Positions 11,900 through 22,390 of a stretch of DNA of 64,000 nt are shown here, piece by piece. Positions within the stretch are counted from its first letter, which is position 1. Each line of letters begins with the position of its first letter. The DNA comes from Cladorhizidae sp. MBARI D1340-BT2 (Eukaryota > Porifera > Demospongiae > Poecilosclerida > Cladorhizidae), in assembly GCA_028752905.1 (NCBI GenBank), contig JAQNBH010000010.1:19464422-19528421 (forward strand), read 5' to 3'. The notes under the pieces are model-generated. The model had not been told where the DNA came from and did not search any database. It worked only from the letters and a program-made list of their open reading frames with translations. A program made the position numbers and the translations under genes.

Positions 11900-12142
11900 G
11901 AAGGGCTGAGTGCAAGAAGTGTATAAGTCCATTTTGGGCGAAAAATCAATTTTGTCTTAGACCTGATCATAATACCTTATGACATTCCTCATGGCAATTT
12001 TTAGATTCTATCTCCATGGTGTTTTGATGTTAGGGATACTTTAGTACAGAAGATGCTATCATAACAGTATTAGAGTGCATGATTAAAACGTGAACTCAAA
12101 ACATTGAATATGGACTTATACACTTCTTGCACTCAGCCCTTC
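11900..12142. mobile_element. 243-bp MITE with 33-bp perfect terminal inverted repeats, present only in block A
   Basis: The ends begin GAAGGGCTGAGTGCAAGAAG and the inverted repeat is perfect for 33 bases. AATT flanks both ends (11,896-11,899 and 12,143-12,146). Block B has the empty site at about 62,216-62,225 (ataattatgtatcacc), consistent with insertion by a 4-bp AATT duplication. No protein-coding capacity. Superfamily not determined. Confidence 0.9.
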
Positions 12143-12149
12143 AATTATG

Positions 12150-13092
12150 TATCACCAGACACACCACCTAATGAAGAAGACTCTGTACCAATCACTTCAA
12201 AACCAATTCCAGACACTTGCTGTACTGTGGCATAATGCTGGTACTTGAACAGGTGTTCTAAATACTACTATACAATCACATACTAAGATATACTGGGGCT
12301 TAAAATATAATTTACCAATTATATCTTGTTTGGTGAAGTAATCACTGTTGATTTTTGCAGCATTTCCTGGTCTCTCCTATGTAGTACTTACCACATCTGC
12401 AAGGTATGTGGTACACAATAATGCATGCATGCATACTAGTGGTAATTCATCCTTTATTCTGCTCAGTTGTGACCTCAGAGTTCTTCCTAATCTGAAAATG
12501 ACTCTGATGTTGAAGTTCCTGCAAACTTACATCCGTGCTACATAAGGAATTACTACCATAGGATCCTATGTCCTTACTATTCAGTGAGCACTTATTACAT
12601 ATTCTCTGGTAACAATACAAGAAGTTATGGATTATGCCAACTTCTATATTTCAACATAGCAGGTTAATTTAAAATTATTTACACTTATCAAGATCATGTA
12701 CACAGTCAGCGCAAATCCTCTTAAGAGGCTTGTTAAATAACACAATGATTTTCTGCTTGCTCCTATTCTAGAGTACTGACATTTTGACAGAGCTAATTGT
12801 TTTTGTTCAGAAAGATACACGAGATATTCATAAAATGTCTTACATTCAACTGTAATTTCCCACACAAATTGCATATAGACCACTCATCAACACACATAAA
12901 CTTCCCATACACACACTAGTACAAGAGCGCACACAAACACATGTATACACAGACCCTTGTGTACACACGCAGTACCAACACAGGCTCATGTATAAACATG
13001 TACTTCCAAAATGACTATTAATGACAGGCAAGTAACAAATGTTAAGTTAACTTTCAAACCTAATATGCATTGGTATATTCAATCATGTGTAC
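12150..13092. other. Candidate 3' part of the receptor-like gene, exons not resolved
   Basis: Cytoplasmic exons of the minus-strand gene would be expected below 13,093. This stretch is conserved with 62,225-63,153. Two minus-strand pieces are open in both copies (12,460-12,530 and 12,644-12,883), but substitutions between copies show no sign of protein constraint. A possible short exon at 12,160-12,235 is open in A and shifted by a 2-base loss in B. A CA-rich microsatellite lies at about 12,880-12,960. Confidence 0.35.
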
Positions 13093-13302
13093 CTTTCTTA
13101 GATAGTAGGATTGCCATGGCGGGTATCAGAATCAGCATGATCACTGCAGAAGTTCCACCCACTATACTTCCAATCACTGCTACTTTGATTGCTCTCTCAC
13201 TGCCATCATCACTAGTTTTAGGTGCAGTAACTGGTTCCGTGGTGACATCTACAGTAATGGAACTTGAGCAATCAACAATATTAATGTTTCCCTTTTCCAG
13301 CC
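13093..13302 (-). CDS. Transmembrane exon of the Ig/FN3 receptor-like gene
   Basis: This exon encodes the end of the ectodomain (INIVDCSSSITVDVTTEP), a Thr/Ser/Asp linker (PKTSDDGSER), one membrane helix (IGSIVGGTSAVIMLILIPAM) and a short basic stop-transfer sequence (LLSKK). The acceptor is aatagttag and the donor is AAGAAAG followed by gtacac. Both borders are phase 1 and the length is 210 bp, as in the other exons of the gene. An alternative acceptor at ctgtag inside the exon would also keep the frame. The topology implied is a single-pass type I protein. A paralogous exon is at 63,154-63,378. The preceding intron is about 8.6 kb and carries a deleted gypsy element. Confidence 0.7.
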
Positions 13303-13497
13303 CTAACTATTAGTTATTGAATAATCACACAAAACCATAGAAGTAGACCGACAATTATTTACCTTTCCAGGGAGTATATATACAAATATTTTTGTCAAGG
13401 GGGAAGGGGGGGATTTTATCATGTCTTAACTTTAAAACTACACATTTGTAGTGTGTAGTGGACTAATTACCACATAGGTAGTCTTAGGTGGCTATCT

Positions 13498-13545
13498 CCC
13501 CCGCCCCCCCCCCCCCCCCCCCCCCCCCCCACCCCACACACATAC
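13498..13545. repeat. Poly-C / CA low-complexity tract
   Basis: A run of about 30 C residues is followed by cacaca. A similar tract sits at the equivalent place in block B (63,547-63,593). Confidence 0.9.
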
Positions 13546-13829
13546 AGGTGTTACCCAAGAACACTTTACACATGAAGAGCCACATCACTGCAACTGCTGG
13601 TACTCTATTCATCACATATGCTGGATTATTTACTCACTTCGCTTGCTCTGTATGATTTGATAATCACAAAGATAAACCAATTTTTTTCCAGATCAAGTGC
13701 ATTTAGTTCCACCATGTACATGCTCAATCTATCACTACCTCCCCCCCACTCTGTGAATTTGAGATCCATGTCACCCCTGTTTCCTCCCCTCTCTTTTCAA
13801 AATCGTGTATTCTGCCACTGACAAAGGTA

Positions 13830-14335
13830 GCCAGTAGATTCTGGCCGCACCACCTTCAAATAGCTGCCTACGGCCCTGCTTACTGCATCTAGAGGTTTCT
13901 CAAGGAAGTTACCACCTCGACCTTCCCTCCTAGGCTTTCTTCCTTCCAAGCTAGGGCTAGCTGGTTTCCCAAATACTAATTCATGGCGGGAATACCCTGT
14001 ACTTTTATGCTATATATCCATTGCTAATCTCTTGAATGGGCTTTCACAGGTAGAGGGTGTAATGGTGCATGTACATTCGCAGCTGGCTTTGCCCGCTGAC
14101 AATTAGGACATGATTTGACAAAATCGCTTACGTCCCTGTGCAAGCCTGGCCAATCCATGGAGCGTCTGATGGTGTCCATGGTTCTCTCCTGGCCAAAGTG
14201 TCTGGTGATGGGGGGGATGTGTGCGAGTCTCAGGATCTCCATCATGCTGGCCTGAGGAACCATGATAAGCTGGTGTCCCTGCTGGGTTAGTGGCTGTCGG
14301 AGTAGGATTCTGTTCCTCCACAGGTATCTGCTGCT
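13830..14335 (-). pseudogene. Integrase zinc-binding domain and C-terminal fragment of the deleted gypsy element
   Basis: The frame at 14,263-14,024 contains a clear H-H-C-C domain (LRLAHIPPITRHFGQERTMD, then MDWPGLHRDVSDFVKSCPNC). The frame then stops near 14,024. A later piece at about 14,000-13,850 reads RHELVFGKPASPSLEG, similar to the part of integrase after the catalytic core, so the core itself is missing. Confidence 0.7.
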
Positions 14336-14339
14336 GTCC

Positions 14340-14660
14340 TTGTCAGCCTCGTCCCTGGCCTGGTACCATCTCGGTAATGGCGGTTGAGTAGGGTATCTTC
14401 CAAGTCAGTGTCTGGTTCTGGTTCAGACACCAGGGGTGAATGAGAGAGTGAGTACACCCAATGTCGAGCCATACCGTTGCTGAGCATCCATTCACCTTGG
14501 CCTTTCGGAGCCAAGGGTTGGGGGGTAAGAGTGTTGGTTTTGCCGTGCTCATCTGCACGTTCTCCTGTTTGACTCTGCAGTTCGCACAATAGTGTCCGAG
14601 TTGGTTGCATCGAAAACATCTGACCTTGTGAAGTGATGTTGGGCTGGGATTTCTCCCATG
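14340..14660 (-). pseudogene. Zinc knuckle and truncated aspartic protease of the deleted gypsy element
   Basis: One minus-strand frame contains a CCHC knuckle (CFRCNQLGHYCANC) followed after about 30 residues by KVNGCSATVWLDIGCTHSLI. This resembles a retroelement protease active site, but D-I-G replaces the expected D-T/S-G, so it is probably inactive. Only about 40 residues follow before integrase sequence begins, far less than a protease needs, which marks the deletion point near 14,340-14,400. Confidence 0.7.
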
Positions 14661-14678
14661 CTCTCCACCTCGGGGTGG

Positions 14679-15536
14679 TTACCGTTCTGGAGGCATTCGG
14701 TGCTCTCCTCGGTTCTGGGGGTTCTGTCTGGTCGGGGCTTCTGGTCTCGGTTGAGGTTGAGGTCGTCTGGCTGGGGGGTAATCCAGCTCCTTTTTTGGCG
14801 GTAAGTTGGCTAGGTGTCTGGTCACCAACTCTGTCATCCTGGCCTCCAACCATTTGGGAAGTCGGGCCAGGGTGAGTTCCATCAGTACCGTGTCCGTTGT
14901 TGAGAGTGGGGAGGAAGCTAGCCATTGGTGATAGCTTTGCCTATGTCTGGCGAACCAAGCATCGGAATTGCTGGTGTCGAAGGGGGTGTCGAGAGTTCGT
15001 CTCCGGTAGGTTTCTGTTGAGATCCGGTACTCTCTCAACAGCTCCTTCTTCACGCTGTCGTAGTCCCCTTGCTGGGTGGCTGGCATGGCTGCGACTGCTG
15101 TCAATCCTGCACCAGACAGCGAGCCACAGAGGATGATTGTCCACTGGCCTCGGGGCCATGCTCCTGCCCGTACTGTCGCTTCGAATGTGTCCAGGAAGGC
15201 AGACATGTCATCCTTGCCTTCCTGAAACTTCTGCACTGCCAGTCTGGGTGGTTGAGGTGGTGGAGGTGCTCTCTCCGCGTCAGTCCTTTGTCTCTGGCCC
15301 TCGGCCAGCAGCTGAACCAGCTGGTCCTGTTGTGCCCACCGTCGTTCGTAGTCCTCTTGTCGTCGTTGATGGTCGTCCTGACGTTGTTGTTCCTTGTTTT
15401 CTTCATCCCTCTGTCGTCGGTCGTCCTCCCGCTGCGCTCGGTCCTGTTCGAGATCTGTCCAGCGATCCATGAAGCGGTCGAACTGGCTGACTCGAGGTGT
15501 TTCCTCGTCCTCATCCCTGTCCTCGGCCTGGCTCAT
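14679..15536 (-). CDS. gag: Gag-like protein of the deleted gypsy element, 285 aa
   Basis: The frame begins 205 bases inside the LTR/primer-binding-site border and stays open for 285 codons. Residues 30-75 form a strongly charged, Arg/Gln/Glu/Asp-rich segment likely to be a coiled coil (RQRDEENKEQQRQDDHQRRQ). Residues 105-200 resemble the capsid-like domain of metazoan gypsy Gag (AFLDTFEATVRAGAWPRGQW, a later YDSVKKELLREYRI, then FARHRQSYHQWL). The C-terminus is Pro/Arg/Gln rich. The zinc knuckle is not in this frame but just downstream in another (14,580-14,640), so the gag-pol border contains a frame change. It may still be transcribed, but no functional claim is made. Confidence 0.75.
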   Translation of the reverse strand: MSQAEDRDEDEETPRVSQFDRFMDRWTDLEQDRAQREDDRRQRDEENKEQQRQDDHQRRQEDYERRWAQQDQLVQLLAEGQRQRTDAERAPPPPQPPRLAVQKFQEGKDDMSAFLDTFEATVRAGAWPRGQWTIILCGSLSGAGLTAVAAMPATQQGDYDSVKKELLREYRISTETYRRRTLDTPFDTSNSDAWFARHRQSYHQWLASSPLSTTDTVLMELTLARLPKWLEARMTELVTRHLANLPPKKELDYPPARRPQPQPRPEAPTRQNPQNRGEHRMPPER

Positions 15537-15740
15537 TGATGCTCAGGGAGGTCGATCTCCAGATCTAAGGGGATAGGACATTTAAACCAAAAACAAAAAT
15601 TTAATAACTAATTCCACTCCTCTTCGCTCACCAGTGAAGGGTGGGTTTGCAAACTCCAAGGCCTAGCCTGAGTTGTCTCCTTCCGCTAGCTACCAGTCTG
15701 CCTCTGCTAGCTAGGGCTGGTCCGGGATCTCCTCTGCTTG

Positions 15741-15761
15741 AGATCCCACCGCTGCCACCAC
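15741..15761 (-). other. Primer-binding site
   Basis: Directly next to the LTR the minus strand reads GTGGTGGCAGCGGTGGGATC. The TGGTGGCAG start is complementary to a tRNA 3' CCA end, the usual position and form of a retroelement primer-binding site. The tRNA species was not assigned. Confidence 0.7.
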
Positions 15762-16332
15762 TGTCGGGGAAATTTACCCTCTCCTCTAAGGTCTTTCTAC
15801 CACTGCTAATAATCCTAATCAGGGTCGCTGATCCCTTAGCGCAATGGGGTAAAGTCTCCGAAATACCTAGGTCCTAACGTTAGCCTCCCTGGCTAACTCT
15901 GCTGCCTAGTTTATCTATGCCCAGTAGCTGTAAGCTTTCCCGGCGCACTTCTCCAGTAGCCTCTATATAAGTATACGTCAGTTAAACATACAAATATTAG
16001 ATACTACGTAAACACATATATAACTATACAGTGTTCTGTCTCTTTCGGCTCTCAGCCTAATTCTCTCTAGCGATTTATTCTCTCTATCAAGGCGTTGGCT
16101 CAGTTCTTATAATTATATTAAATAAAACTATATATACATTAGATCAATAATTCCATATAAATATATAAGTAAGTAAAACTATCTACTCTTCCTCGTGCCG
16201 TGGTCTGCCACTACTCTTCCTCGTGCTGTGGTCTGTGGGTCTTTGAAGACTTTGAAGACGTAGTAGTTACCTGGGGTGTTTGAGTGGTTTCCTGTAGTTG
16301 GTTAGTGGTTTCCTGAAGTTGTTTCCCCGACA
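15762..16332 (-). repeat. LTR of the deleted gypsy element (571 bp)
   Basis: On the minus strand it begins TGTCGGGGAAAC and ends TTTCCCCGACA, giving the TG/CA termini and short inverted repeat of LTRs. The second LTR is missing, so no age can be estimated. Confidence 0.85.
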
Positions 16333-19300
16333 GGTGACATCACTATTTTTAATGTCAAACACTACTTCTTGTCTTTATCCGATGCTCAGAGGGACCTGGC
16401 TTATAATATTTTGATTTTAATACTAGTGATGTGATCTATTAATGATTTTTCATAAAAGTTTTTAAAATATATTACACAGGATGACTACTTACTTCCGAAT
16501 CAATATGACATAAAAAGACTGAACCTCCTTATGATCTTGCATGTGCATAAATATAATACAGACTCATTGAATTAAATTGATTTGTCCAAAACGTTTGTTG
16601 TGTATCAAAACACATGACTACGGCTATTTGGATTTGGATACTTCAACTAACTCACCTGTAGAACTAAAAATAAAGACTGTTGTTGTATGATCTTTATTAT
16701 TATGCTTTCTTGAAACCTTAATATACACAAAGTACTTTTGTCCCTACCATTGAATTTTGCTTGCCAAAGACTTGATAAATATGGACCACAAGAGTAAGTA
16801 TGCACACATGTATACACAAACATGAACCACAAGAGTAATTACTAACATATAATGCTATTTAAACCAGTGGTTAAACTAGGTTAACATTAGAAGGCCACCT
16901 CCCAGTAAGTGTTGTCAGCTAGAGCCGAAGTGGTTGGCCTTCTGCTAATTATAGTCCCAGTCAGGTTCAGAGCAGAATAGCACAGTTAGTGCCTTGATAG
17001 CCAGTAATAGCACTTATATTTTTTATCACCAAGTCGATAGTGGAGAGTAGGTGGATATACTCAAGATACATGGAGGGTTTACAGAGCTTATTCACTTGAT
17101 ATTTAGCTCATGTCTGCAGCCTCCTGCTCAACCTCTGACATTTGACACCATCTCAGAATTGATGATGGAGCAGCTACCAGATGCAGTCGACCCTGGCATC
17201 AGGGCTCCAGACTAATGATGCACCAAGCACTTAGTGAGTGGAAGATTCTAGGATAGAGACCACTACGGCAAGGAGATGGTCAATATGAGTTTCGCCAATG
17301 ATTCAACCATGGCATTCCTGGGCATATGCAACGTAGGGTCCTAATTATGTGTGAGATGTAGTAGAGTCACAATGTTATTAGGCAGCGAATTGTAATTGAC
17401 CCAGTCATCCTACAATAGTAGCGCAAAGAAATAGTCATCATGATGGCTTCCTAAGAATGACACACATCTATAAATTGTGGATATATATATATATAAGGGT
17501 CTCAACAAACTCTCAGTTGACATAACAATGTAACAATGACCAACTTGAATTTTACTCTCCCGACTTTTTGATTAGATGGCTTAGCTTTCATTAGGTATAA
17601 CAAAAAGGTGTTGATTGTTCATGTGACAGAGAGAACTAAGATGTAGCTATTTCCTCTAGTAAGTACAGTTCATCCAATTGTGTCCTTTAGCTCAGTCTCA
17701 ATTGATTGTAGTAGTTACCCATCAAATTGTGGCTACACAGGGAAGTGTCAAATGCGACATGCCCAAATATTTGCTCATTGGGTTTATAAACTGATACCTT
17801 AAGAGAACAGTGTGTTAGTTCTAACCATGCTTTAACCATGGCCTTTCTGACAGACTAAGCTGCTAGGTGAGGTCTGCTTCGAGGCATAAATTTGAGCTGT
17901 GAGGTGAGAGGATTTTGGCACTCTGCTACTAGGCAACTATTCACAGGTTGGTTTCTGTGTATTCATATTGGCTTGTTATTTAGTTGATCAGTAATTGTTT
18001 ATGATATTCAGTGTATTCATTTTGAGCTTTACTATGATTGGAGATCAACAACTTGGACTCGCCATTTCACTCACTCAATGTCCGAGGCATCCCCAACTCA
18101 AAGCTTATCTCTTAGGCTCAGGCAAGCTCCATTATATCCATCCATTAGCGGAAGGGTGACCGAATACCATTACCTGTGAGTGAATAAACTGTCAGTTATT
18201 TGTAGCATATCTACTTCTTGCCTCACTTACCTACCAGTCAATTAAGTACAGTGTACCACCTGCAGATCAATAATGGCATGGCAGACCTTTCTTGCTCCTC
18301 CTTTCCAGGATTATGCAATTAAAGGGTCTGTAGTGTCGGTATCACTAAAAACGAAGACTAGGTTCCTTGCTATTACACAGCGGCTGCTCAAGAGAGCCTA
18401 TGTGGCACCAGAAATGGAGCAACCAGAATTTAACATGGTCATGTTGTGGATTTGTTGGCCTCATGTGGGAGGGGAAATTGAAAATTGACCTGTCCTTGGC
18501 ATGACACTTCTAAACCAGCCATAAACAAATTGGAGGACAATTGCAAATCCCTTTTTTGATGATGTGGCTTCCGTGAGCTTCTTGAGAAAGCCACACTAGA
18601 ATAATTGCAAATCAAGAAATGCTTTAAAAATTTGCAATGTATAATAGTAGTGTCAGCTGATCTTGAGAAGCTTACTCTCATGGTACATTATTTGCATGTG
18701 CTTTTCACACTGTGATAGTCGACGCAATTAGCAACACTATCAAAAGTTTACTACACCAGAGCAATCATAGTGCAACACCTCGCTAGCAAGGCTACATCTA
18801 ACACTACTCTATTAGAGTAATACCAAGTTGCTGAAATGGTGAAGCTTCAGAGGACAACAACATTCCCAAAGGCTCAGACAAAAAGATAAAAGAATAGCTT
18901 TAGAGAGTAGAACTTTGCTTACCACTTGGTTGCTGTTCCAGGTTCCTGGGGGAATCATTTGCACATGTGATCTGTTAATCACAATTATTGTGCCTTATTG
19001 TTTTGATGTATTATAGAATGCTTCGAAGAGGCTAGAAGGCCAGTCAGACATTGGCCATTACACTTCGTGCTTGAAAGAAAGTGAAGTGGTACTGCTGCTT
19101 AGAAAAGACTGAGACCACACTTAATTTTTTTATACCAAGTCTGACATATAATTTTGTTAATATACACTGTATATTTATGGTGTAGCTATGTAAATTACCA
19201 CTTTCTAGTCATAGCTAAAATACATGTACTTCATGATTGGAAAATTTGCAAACTTACAGTAATGGTGGATATCTCTTGGACCCACACTGTCAGGATAAGT

Positions 19301-20890
19301 GAGTTTCCACTGTAGTACCTAGTTATCTCAAGGCAGCAAAGAAAGACCTGACACAAACCCATTCACTGCTGTGCTAGACCTTAGTGTCTAGCTAGGCACT
19401 AGCTAGCTAGGTTGATTCGGTTGTTTTTGTATAGCCAACTCAGGAAAAAATTATTTACTTACTTTTGTAAGTAGGTAAGCTAGAAATCAGATAAAAAAAT
19501 AACACCAAGATTTTACTGTTCCTTACGTGGGGAAAATAAAGTGGTGATAAATCATGAAGATGAAGAGGCAGTTCAGCATGTTAGTTAATGATGTAATCAA
19601 ATAACAACCAGCGCAGGACACAAATGAAACATGCTGTCTGCTGTTTGTTTTGTGGTGTTCTCATGTGCAACTGTTACCTGACTGTACATGGACAGAGTGC
19701 TAGTATATAGACAGAAGATATGGTGTTGCAATCATGAGTAGAGTCAACAATAGCAGCAAGGGAAGGCAAGAAGAAACAGTAGTGCAGACAAACAACATAA
19801 ACAAACAAGATAAATAACTAGATAGAAACAAAAGAAAAAAGACTGGGATTATGTGTAAATATTGCTCTTTAAAATAATTTATGTACAAAATTGAAATGAT
19901 ATAAAGGTCATTAAAATTAATGGTTGCTGTCTACTTTAGTACAGTCTTGTCACTTCCGGTGTAAGCATATATCTATATATATGTAAAAAAGTTCTACGAC
20001 ATGCTATCGAGGCTAAATCCTTCTATCATATGCTACTGATCATAATGTTCAGCAACTAGGGGAAAATATTGAAAAATGCTGACCTATACAATTCAAGCCA
20101 ATCTTTCAAAGTGGTCAAGTAATCCAGTAAAATAGACTTGGATGACGTGCTTTTTAGGGTCTGGACGATGACCTGATTGAAAGTAGTGATGAATAATTAT
20201 TATGGCACCTCCTCTTAACTAATCCAGAGCTAAGTTAAACCTGATCTAAGGTAATCTCTGAGCAGACTAGTCATGCCTGACTAACATTCAGCAAGTTTAG
20301 CATTGAAATGTGAGCTAATGATTTGTATAGACATTTCCAATGATGAACAGGCATTGATTGTCAGTTTCATTACAGTTAGCTGTGCAGTTAGTAAGCAGAG
20401 CATGAACTGCAAAGGATGTTTTTGGTTCCTTGTTCGCAGGTATTTGCAGAAAATGGAAAATATATTAGCTGAGCAATTGTTTTCTTTGTGTCCGATACAT
20501 GAAGTTAGGATTTGGCAGTTGACAAAAACTTAAACACCTTCAGTGACAATTGTATTGTTGATAGCCCTCCTAATGCTGTGGTGCCCCCAACCTAATCTAA
20601 GATACATTGTTTAGCCCGTAATTTTAACTTGTTACTAAACAAACCAAAATAAGCAGCAAGTTCAAGTAGCAAGTTCAAATGCGATTAACATTTTGGCTTT
20701 GTGGTTGATTTCTATGGCTACCAAAACTAATCGCAACGTTCATCAATAGAAGCTCTATCGCATATGTTGAGTTACTATGGACTTTTCTGAAGTATTGCTG
20801 AGATAACAAGGCATTTATTCACATAGGTTGTGTTTATATATTTAACCTACCTGTGAGAGGGTAAAAAACAACTTGTATCACTCATTAGCA
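16333..20890. other. Long intron-like stretch without recognised genes
   Basis: This is part of the 8.6-kb gap between ectodomain and transmembrane exons of the minus-strand gene. No coding exon with phase 1 borders was found. It includes a copy of a dispersed short repeat near 17,510-17,600, an AT microsatellite near 17,480-17,497, and several short frames that look like chance. Confidence 0.45.
17505..17600 (+). repeat. Copy of a dispersed short repeat family
   Basis: It contains ctctcagttgacata, then caacttgaattttactctcc and gactttttgattagatggct, modules shared with repeats near 25.2, 43.6, 45.0, 47.6 and 53.6 kb. Confidence 0.6.
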
Positions 20891-20893
20891 TAA

Positions 20894-21407
20894 CAGTAAC
20901 AGGAAAAAATTAAAACCTTAGAGTAGTCAAAATGGAGAAATTTCATTGGTCAGTTTAACCTTATTTTACTTGGAGTATCTCTCTATATATATAGAGAGTT
21001 CACCTTTCTAGGCGCAATAGATTCATTGTCCCAAAGTAACATTTATTATAATTTTTTTTATTAACAGTTTTTTCATACCAGTATTGCAATTCTGAATTTG
21101 TTGATCCAGCAAAGATATTTATGGTTCCAGAGCAGTGTTAAAAATCAACACCTTGTTTGCAGCAGCTGTCATTGCTGACAGCTGCTGCAGTAACAGGAAA
21201 AAAATGTTAAAAAGAAACCTATCTTGTCTGAATGGAGCAATTTCATTGGTCATTTTTATTTGGAGCACCTCTCTATATACATGTCGAGTCCACCCACTTA
21301 GACACAATAGATTCACTCACCCATGTATGGTAATATTTATCGTAATATTTTTATTAACAGCTTTTTCATATCAGTATTGCAATTCTGAATTTGTTGATCC
21401 AGCAAAG
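20894..21407 (+). repeat. Two-copy tandem duplication with an internal palindrome
   Basis: Unit 1 (20,894-21,114) and unit 2 (21,188-21,407), 293 bases apart, share cagtaacaggaaaaaa, atttcattggtca, ggag-ctctctatata, and cagtattgcaattctgaatt followed by tgttgatccagcaaag. Between them, 21,159-21,188 is a perfect palindrome with 13-base arms (gcagcagctgtca). Half of it (tgacagctgctgc) recurs after unit 2 near 21,422. Confidence 0.75.
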
Positions 21408-21899
21408 GCTTTATCACATTGCTGACAGCTGCTGCAAACTTCAGACTGCTGGCCACAAATTCTAAATGCAATACTAGTATCTATGGTTTTGTTGGGAACC
21501 CCTTACGTGCTTGTTTTAGTTACCTCTTTGTTGCTCTAATCTAGAAAGGACCCTTTTGGGGGAGGAACTCATTGGGTAGGAGTTGTATTTCCTGCTGTAG
21601 TAGAGCTAGTGTAAGGCTGTGGTCAGTGGATGTTTCTTGTACATTCTTTGCTGTGTCCTTGAGAGATTATTAATCAATAACTAATAGAGAATTCCATTGG
21701 ATGCTAGTTTCAAACAGTGCCCTCTTTTTATTCTGTTCGGTTAATTGTTAACAGTTGGTTGTCATCCATGGTTGCTAGGTTCTAAATAAGTTAGATACCT
21801 CAACAAATGGGATCTATGCTTGTTAGAACTCTAAGGCCAGTAATAGCACATTACATTAGTGCTGAGGTTGACAAAACCCAGATTTCTAAATGTATATAC

Positions 21900-22139
21900 C
21901 TCTTCCAATGCAACTAATTCTCTGAAAAGTGGTTGATGCCATATGCTCAGACATCAAAGAGATATTGCATGCAGAAGAGGAGGCTTCAATAGAGTATAAC
22001 ATGAGACGACCAGATATGTTTGCAGGAGAGATGGAAGTTAGGAAAGTAGAACTGACACAATCACCAACACCCACACTCTTGTAGAAGGTAGAATTTAAAG
22101 TTGCCATATTAGTCATGGGTGGCATAGCAGTGGATATAC
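21900..22139 (-). CDS. Ectodomain exon of the receptor-like gene (second half of a split domain)
   Basis: The 240-bp exon is flanked on the minus strand by a pyrimidine-rich acceptor (tttcagtag) and a donor (GGAAGAG then gtatat), with phase 1 at both ends. It encodes STFYKSVGVGDCVSSTFLTS, PANISGRLMLYSIEASSSAC and ISLMSEHMASTTFQRISCIG. It has three cysteines, several possible N-glycosylation sites and alternating hydrophobic residues suggesting beta strands. It probably completes a fibronectin-III-like domain begun in the exon at 22,208-22,390; the family call rests on context. The next recognised exon downstream is the transmembrane exon. Confidence 0.65.
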
Positions 22140-22207
22140 CTACTGAAATAAAGGAAAATTGAAGATACAATGACCAATTAACATCACACTATTTACAAAG
22201 AAATTAC

Positions 22208-22390
22208 CATAATTTTTTTTCCTGACAACAGTATCATTTATATCCAGTGCTTGGAGAATTACAAAGTCCTGAATCTTGCATTGGGATAGTTGCAACAAAT
22301 ACTTGTCATAGCACTCTACTGGCAGAGTGCTAGAGATAGCCCACTGCACCACACCATTGTCAACTCTGACACCAGAGAGTTGTAAAACAT
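22208..22390 (-). CDS. Ectodomain exon of the receptor-like gene (first half of a split FN3-like domain)
   Basis: The 183-bp exon follows the acceptor gttcttatag and ends at AATTATG followed by gtaatt, phase 1 at both borders. It encodes VLQLSGVRVDNGVVQWAISS, then VECYDKYLLQLSQC and KIQDFVILQALDINDTVV. The buried tryptophan after VVQ and the YLLQL strand fit the B and C strands of a fibronectin-III-like fold. It lies 68 bases upstream of the next exon, the shortest intron in the gene. Confidence 0.65.

Larger units (their letters stand above)
3405..13620 (+). repeat. Block A of a large direct segmental duplication
   Basis: Long stretches match 46,030-46,233 and then 54,033-63,690 in the same order and orientation. 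Homology starts at atatatgcagccactgaggt (A about 3,417) and ends at the cattcatcacatat motif (A about 13,620; B about 63,688). A-specific sequence includes a 175-bp palindrome near 6.7 kb, an RT/RNase H segment (about 8,810-10,378) and a MITE at 11,900-12,142. Outside the retroelement and the transmembrane exon I see no coding content. Stretches 3,405-5,160, 5,350-6,600 and 10,380-11,900 look like intron or intergenic sequence. Confidence 0.85.
13830..16332 (-). mobile_element. Internally deleted Ty3/gypsy element with a single LTR
   Basis: On the minus strand the order is 5' LTR (16,332-15,762), primer-binding site, gag, zinc knuckle and start of protease, integrase zinc-binding domain and an integrase C-terminal fragment. 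RT, RNase H and most of the integrase core are missing and no 3' LTR is present, so the element cannot move on its own. It lies just beyond the end of block A, inside the 8.6-kb intron before the transmembrane exon, in the same orientation as the gene. Confidence 0.85.

Noticed and set aside
12160..12290. Minus-strand piece reading QVSGIGFEVIGTESSSLGG before a stop, considered as a last exon
   Set aside because: It needs a phase 0 acceptor and the block B copy loses two bases and the frame, so support is too weak.
12644..12883. Minus-strand frame open in both duplicated blocks, considered as a cytoplasmic exon
   Set aside because: Most differences between the copies change the amino acid, there is no domain, and no splice sites with phase 1 could be placed.
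13011..13313. Plus-strand 100-codon frame with hydrophobic segments
   Set aside because: It is antisense to the transmembrane exon, which has splice sites and a conserved paralogue.
13498..13545. Repeated tracts considered as a CRISPR or satellite
   Set aside because: Poly-C and CA runs have no spacer structure; nothing in the window resembles a CRISPR array.
14633..15576. Several plus-strand frames rich in Ser, Leu and Val
   Set aside because: They are antisense shadows of the gypsy gag frame.
18273..18681. Overlapping short frames considered as an exon of the receptor-like gene
   Set aside because: No Ig or FN3 landmarks and no phase 1 splice sites.
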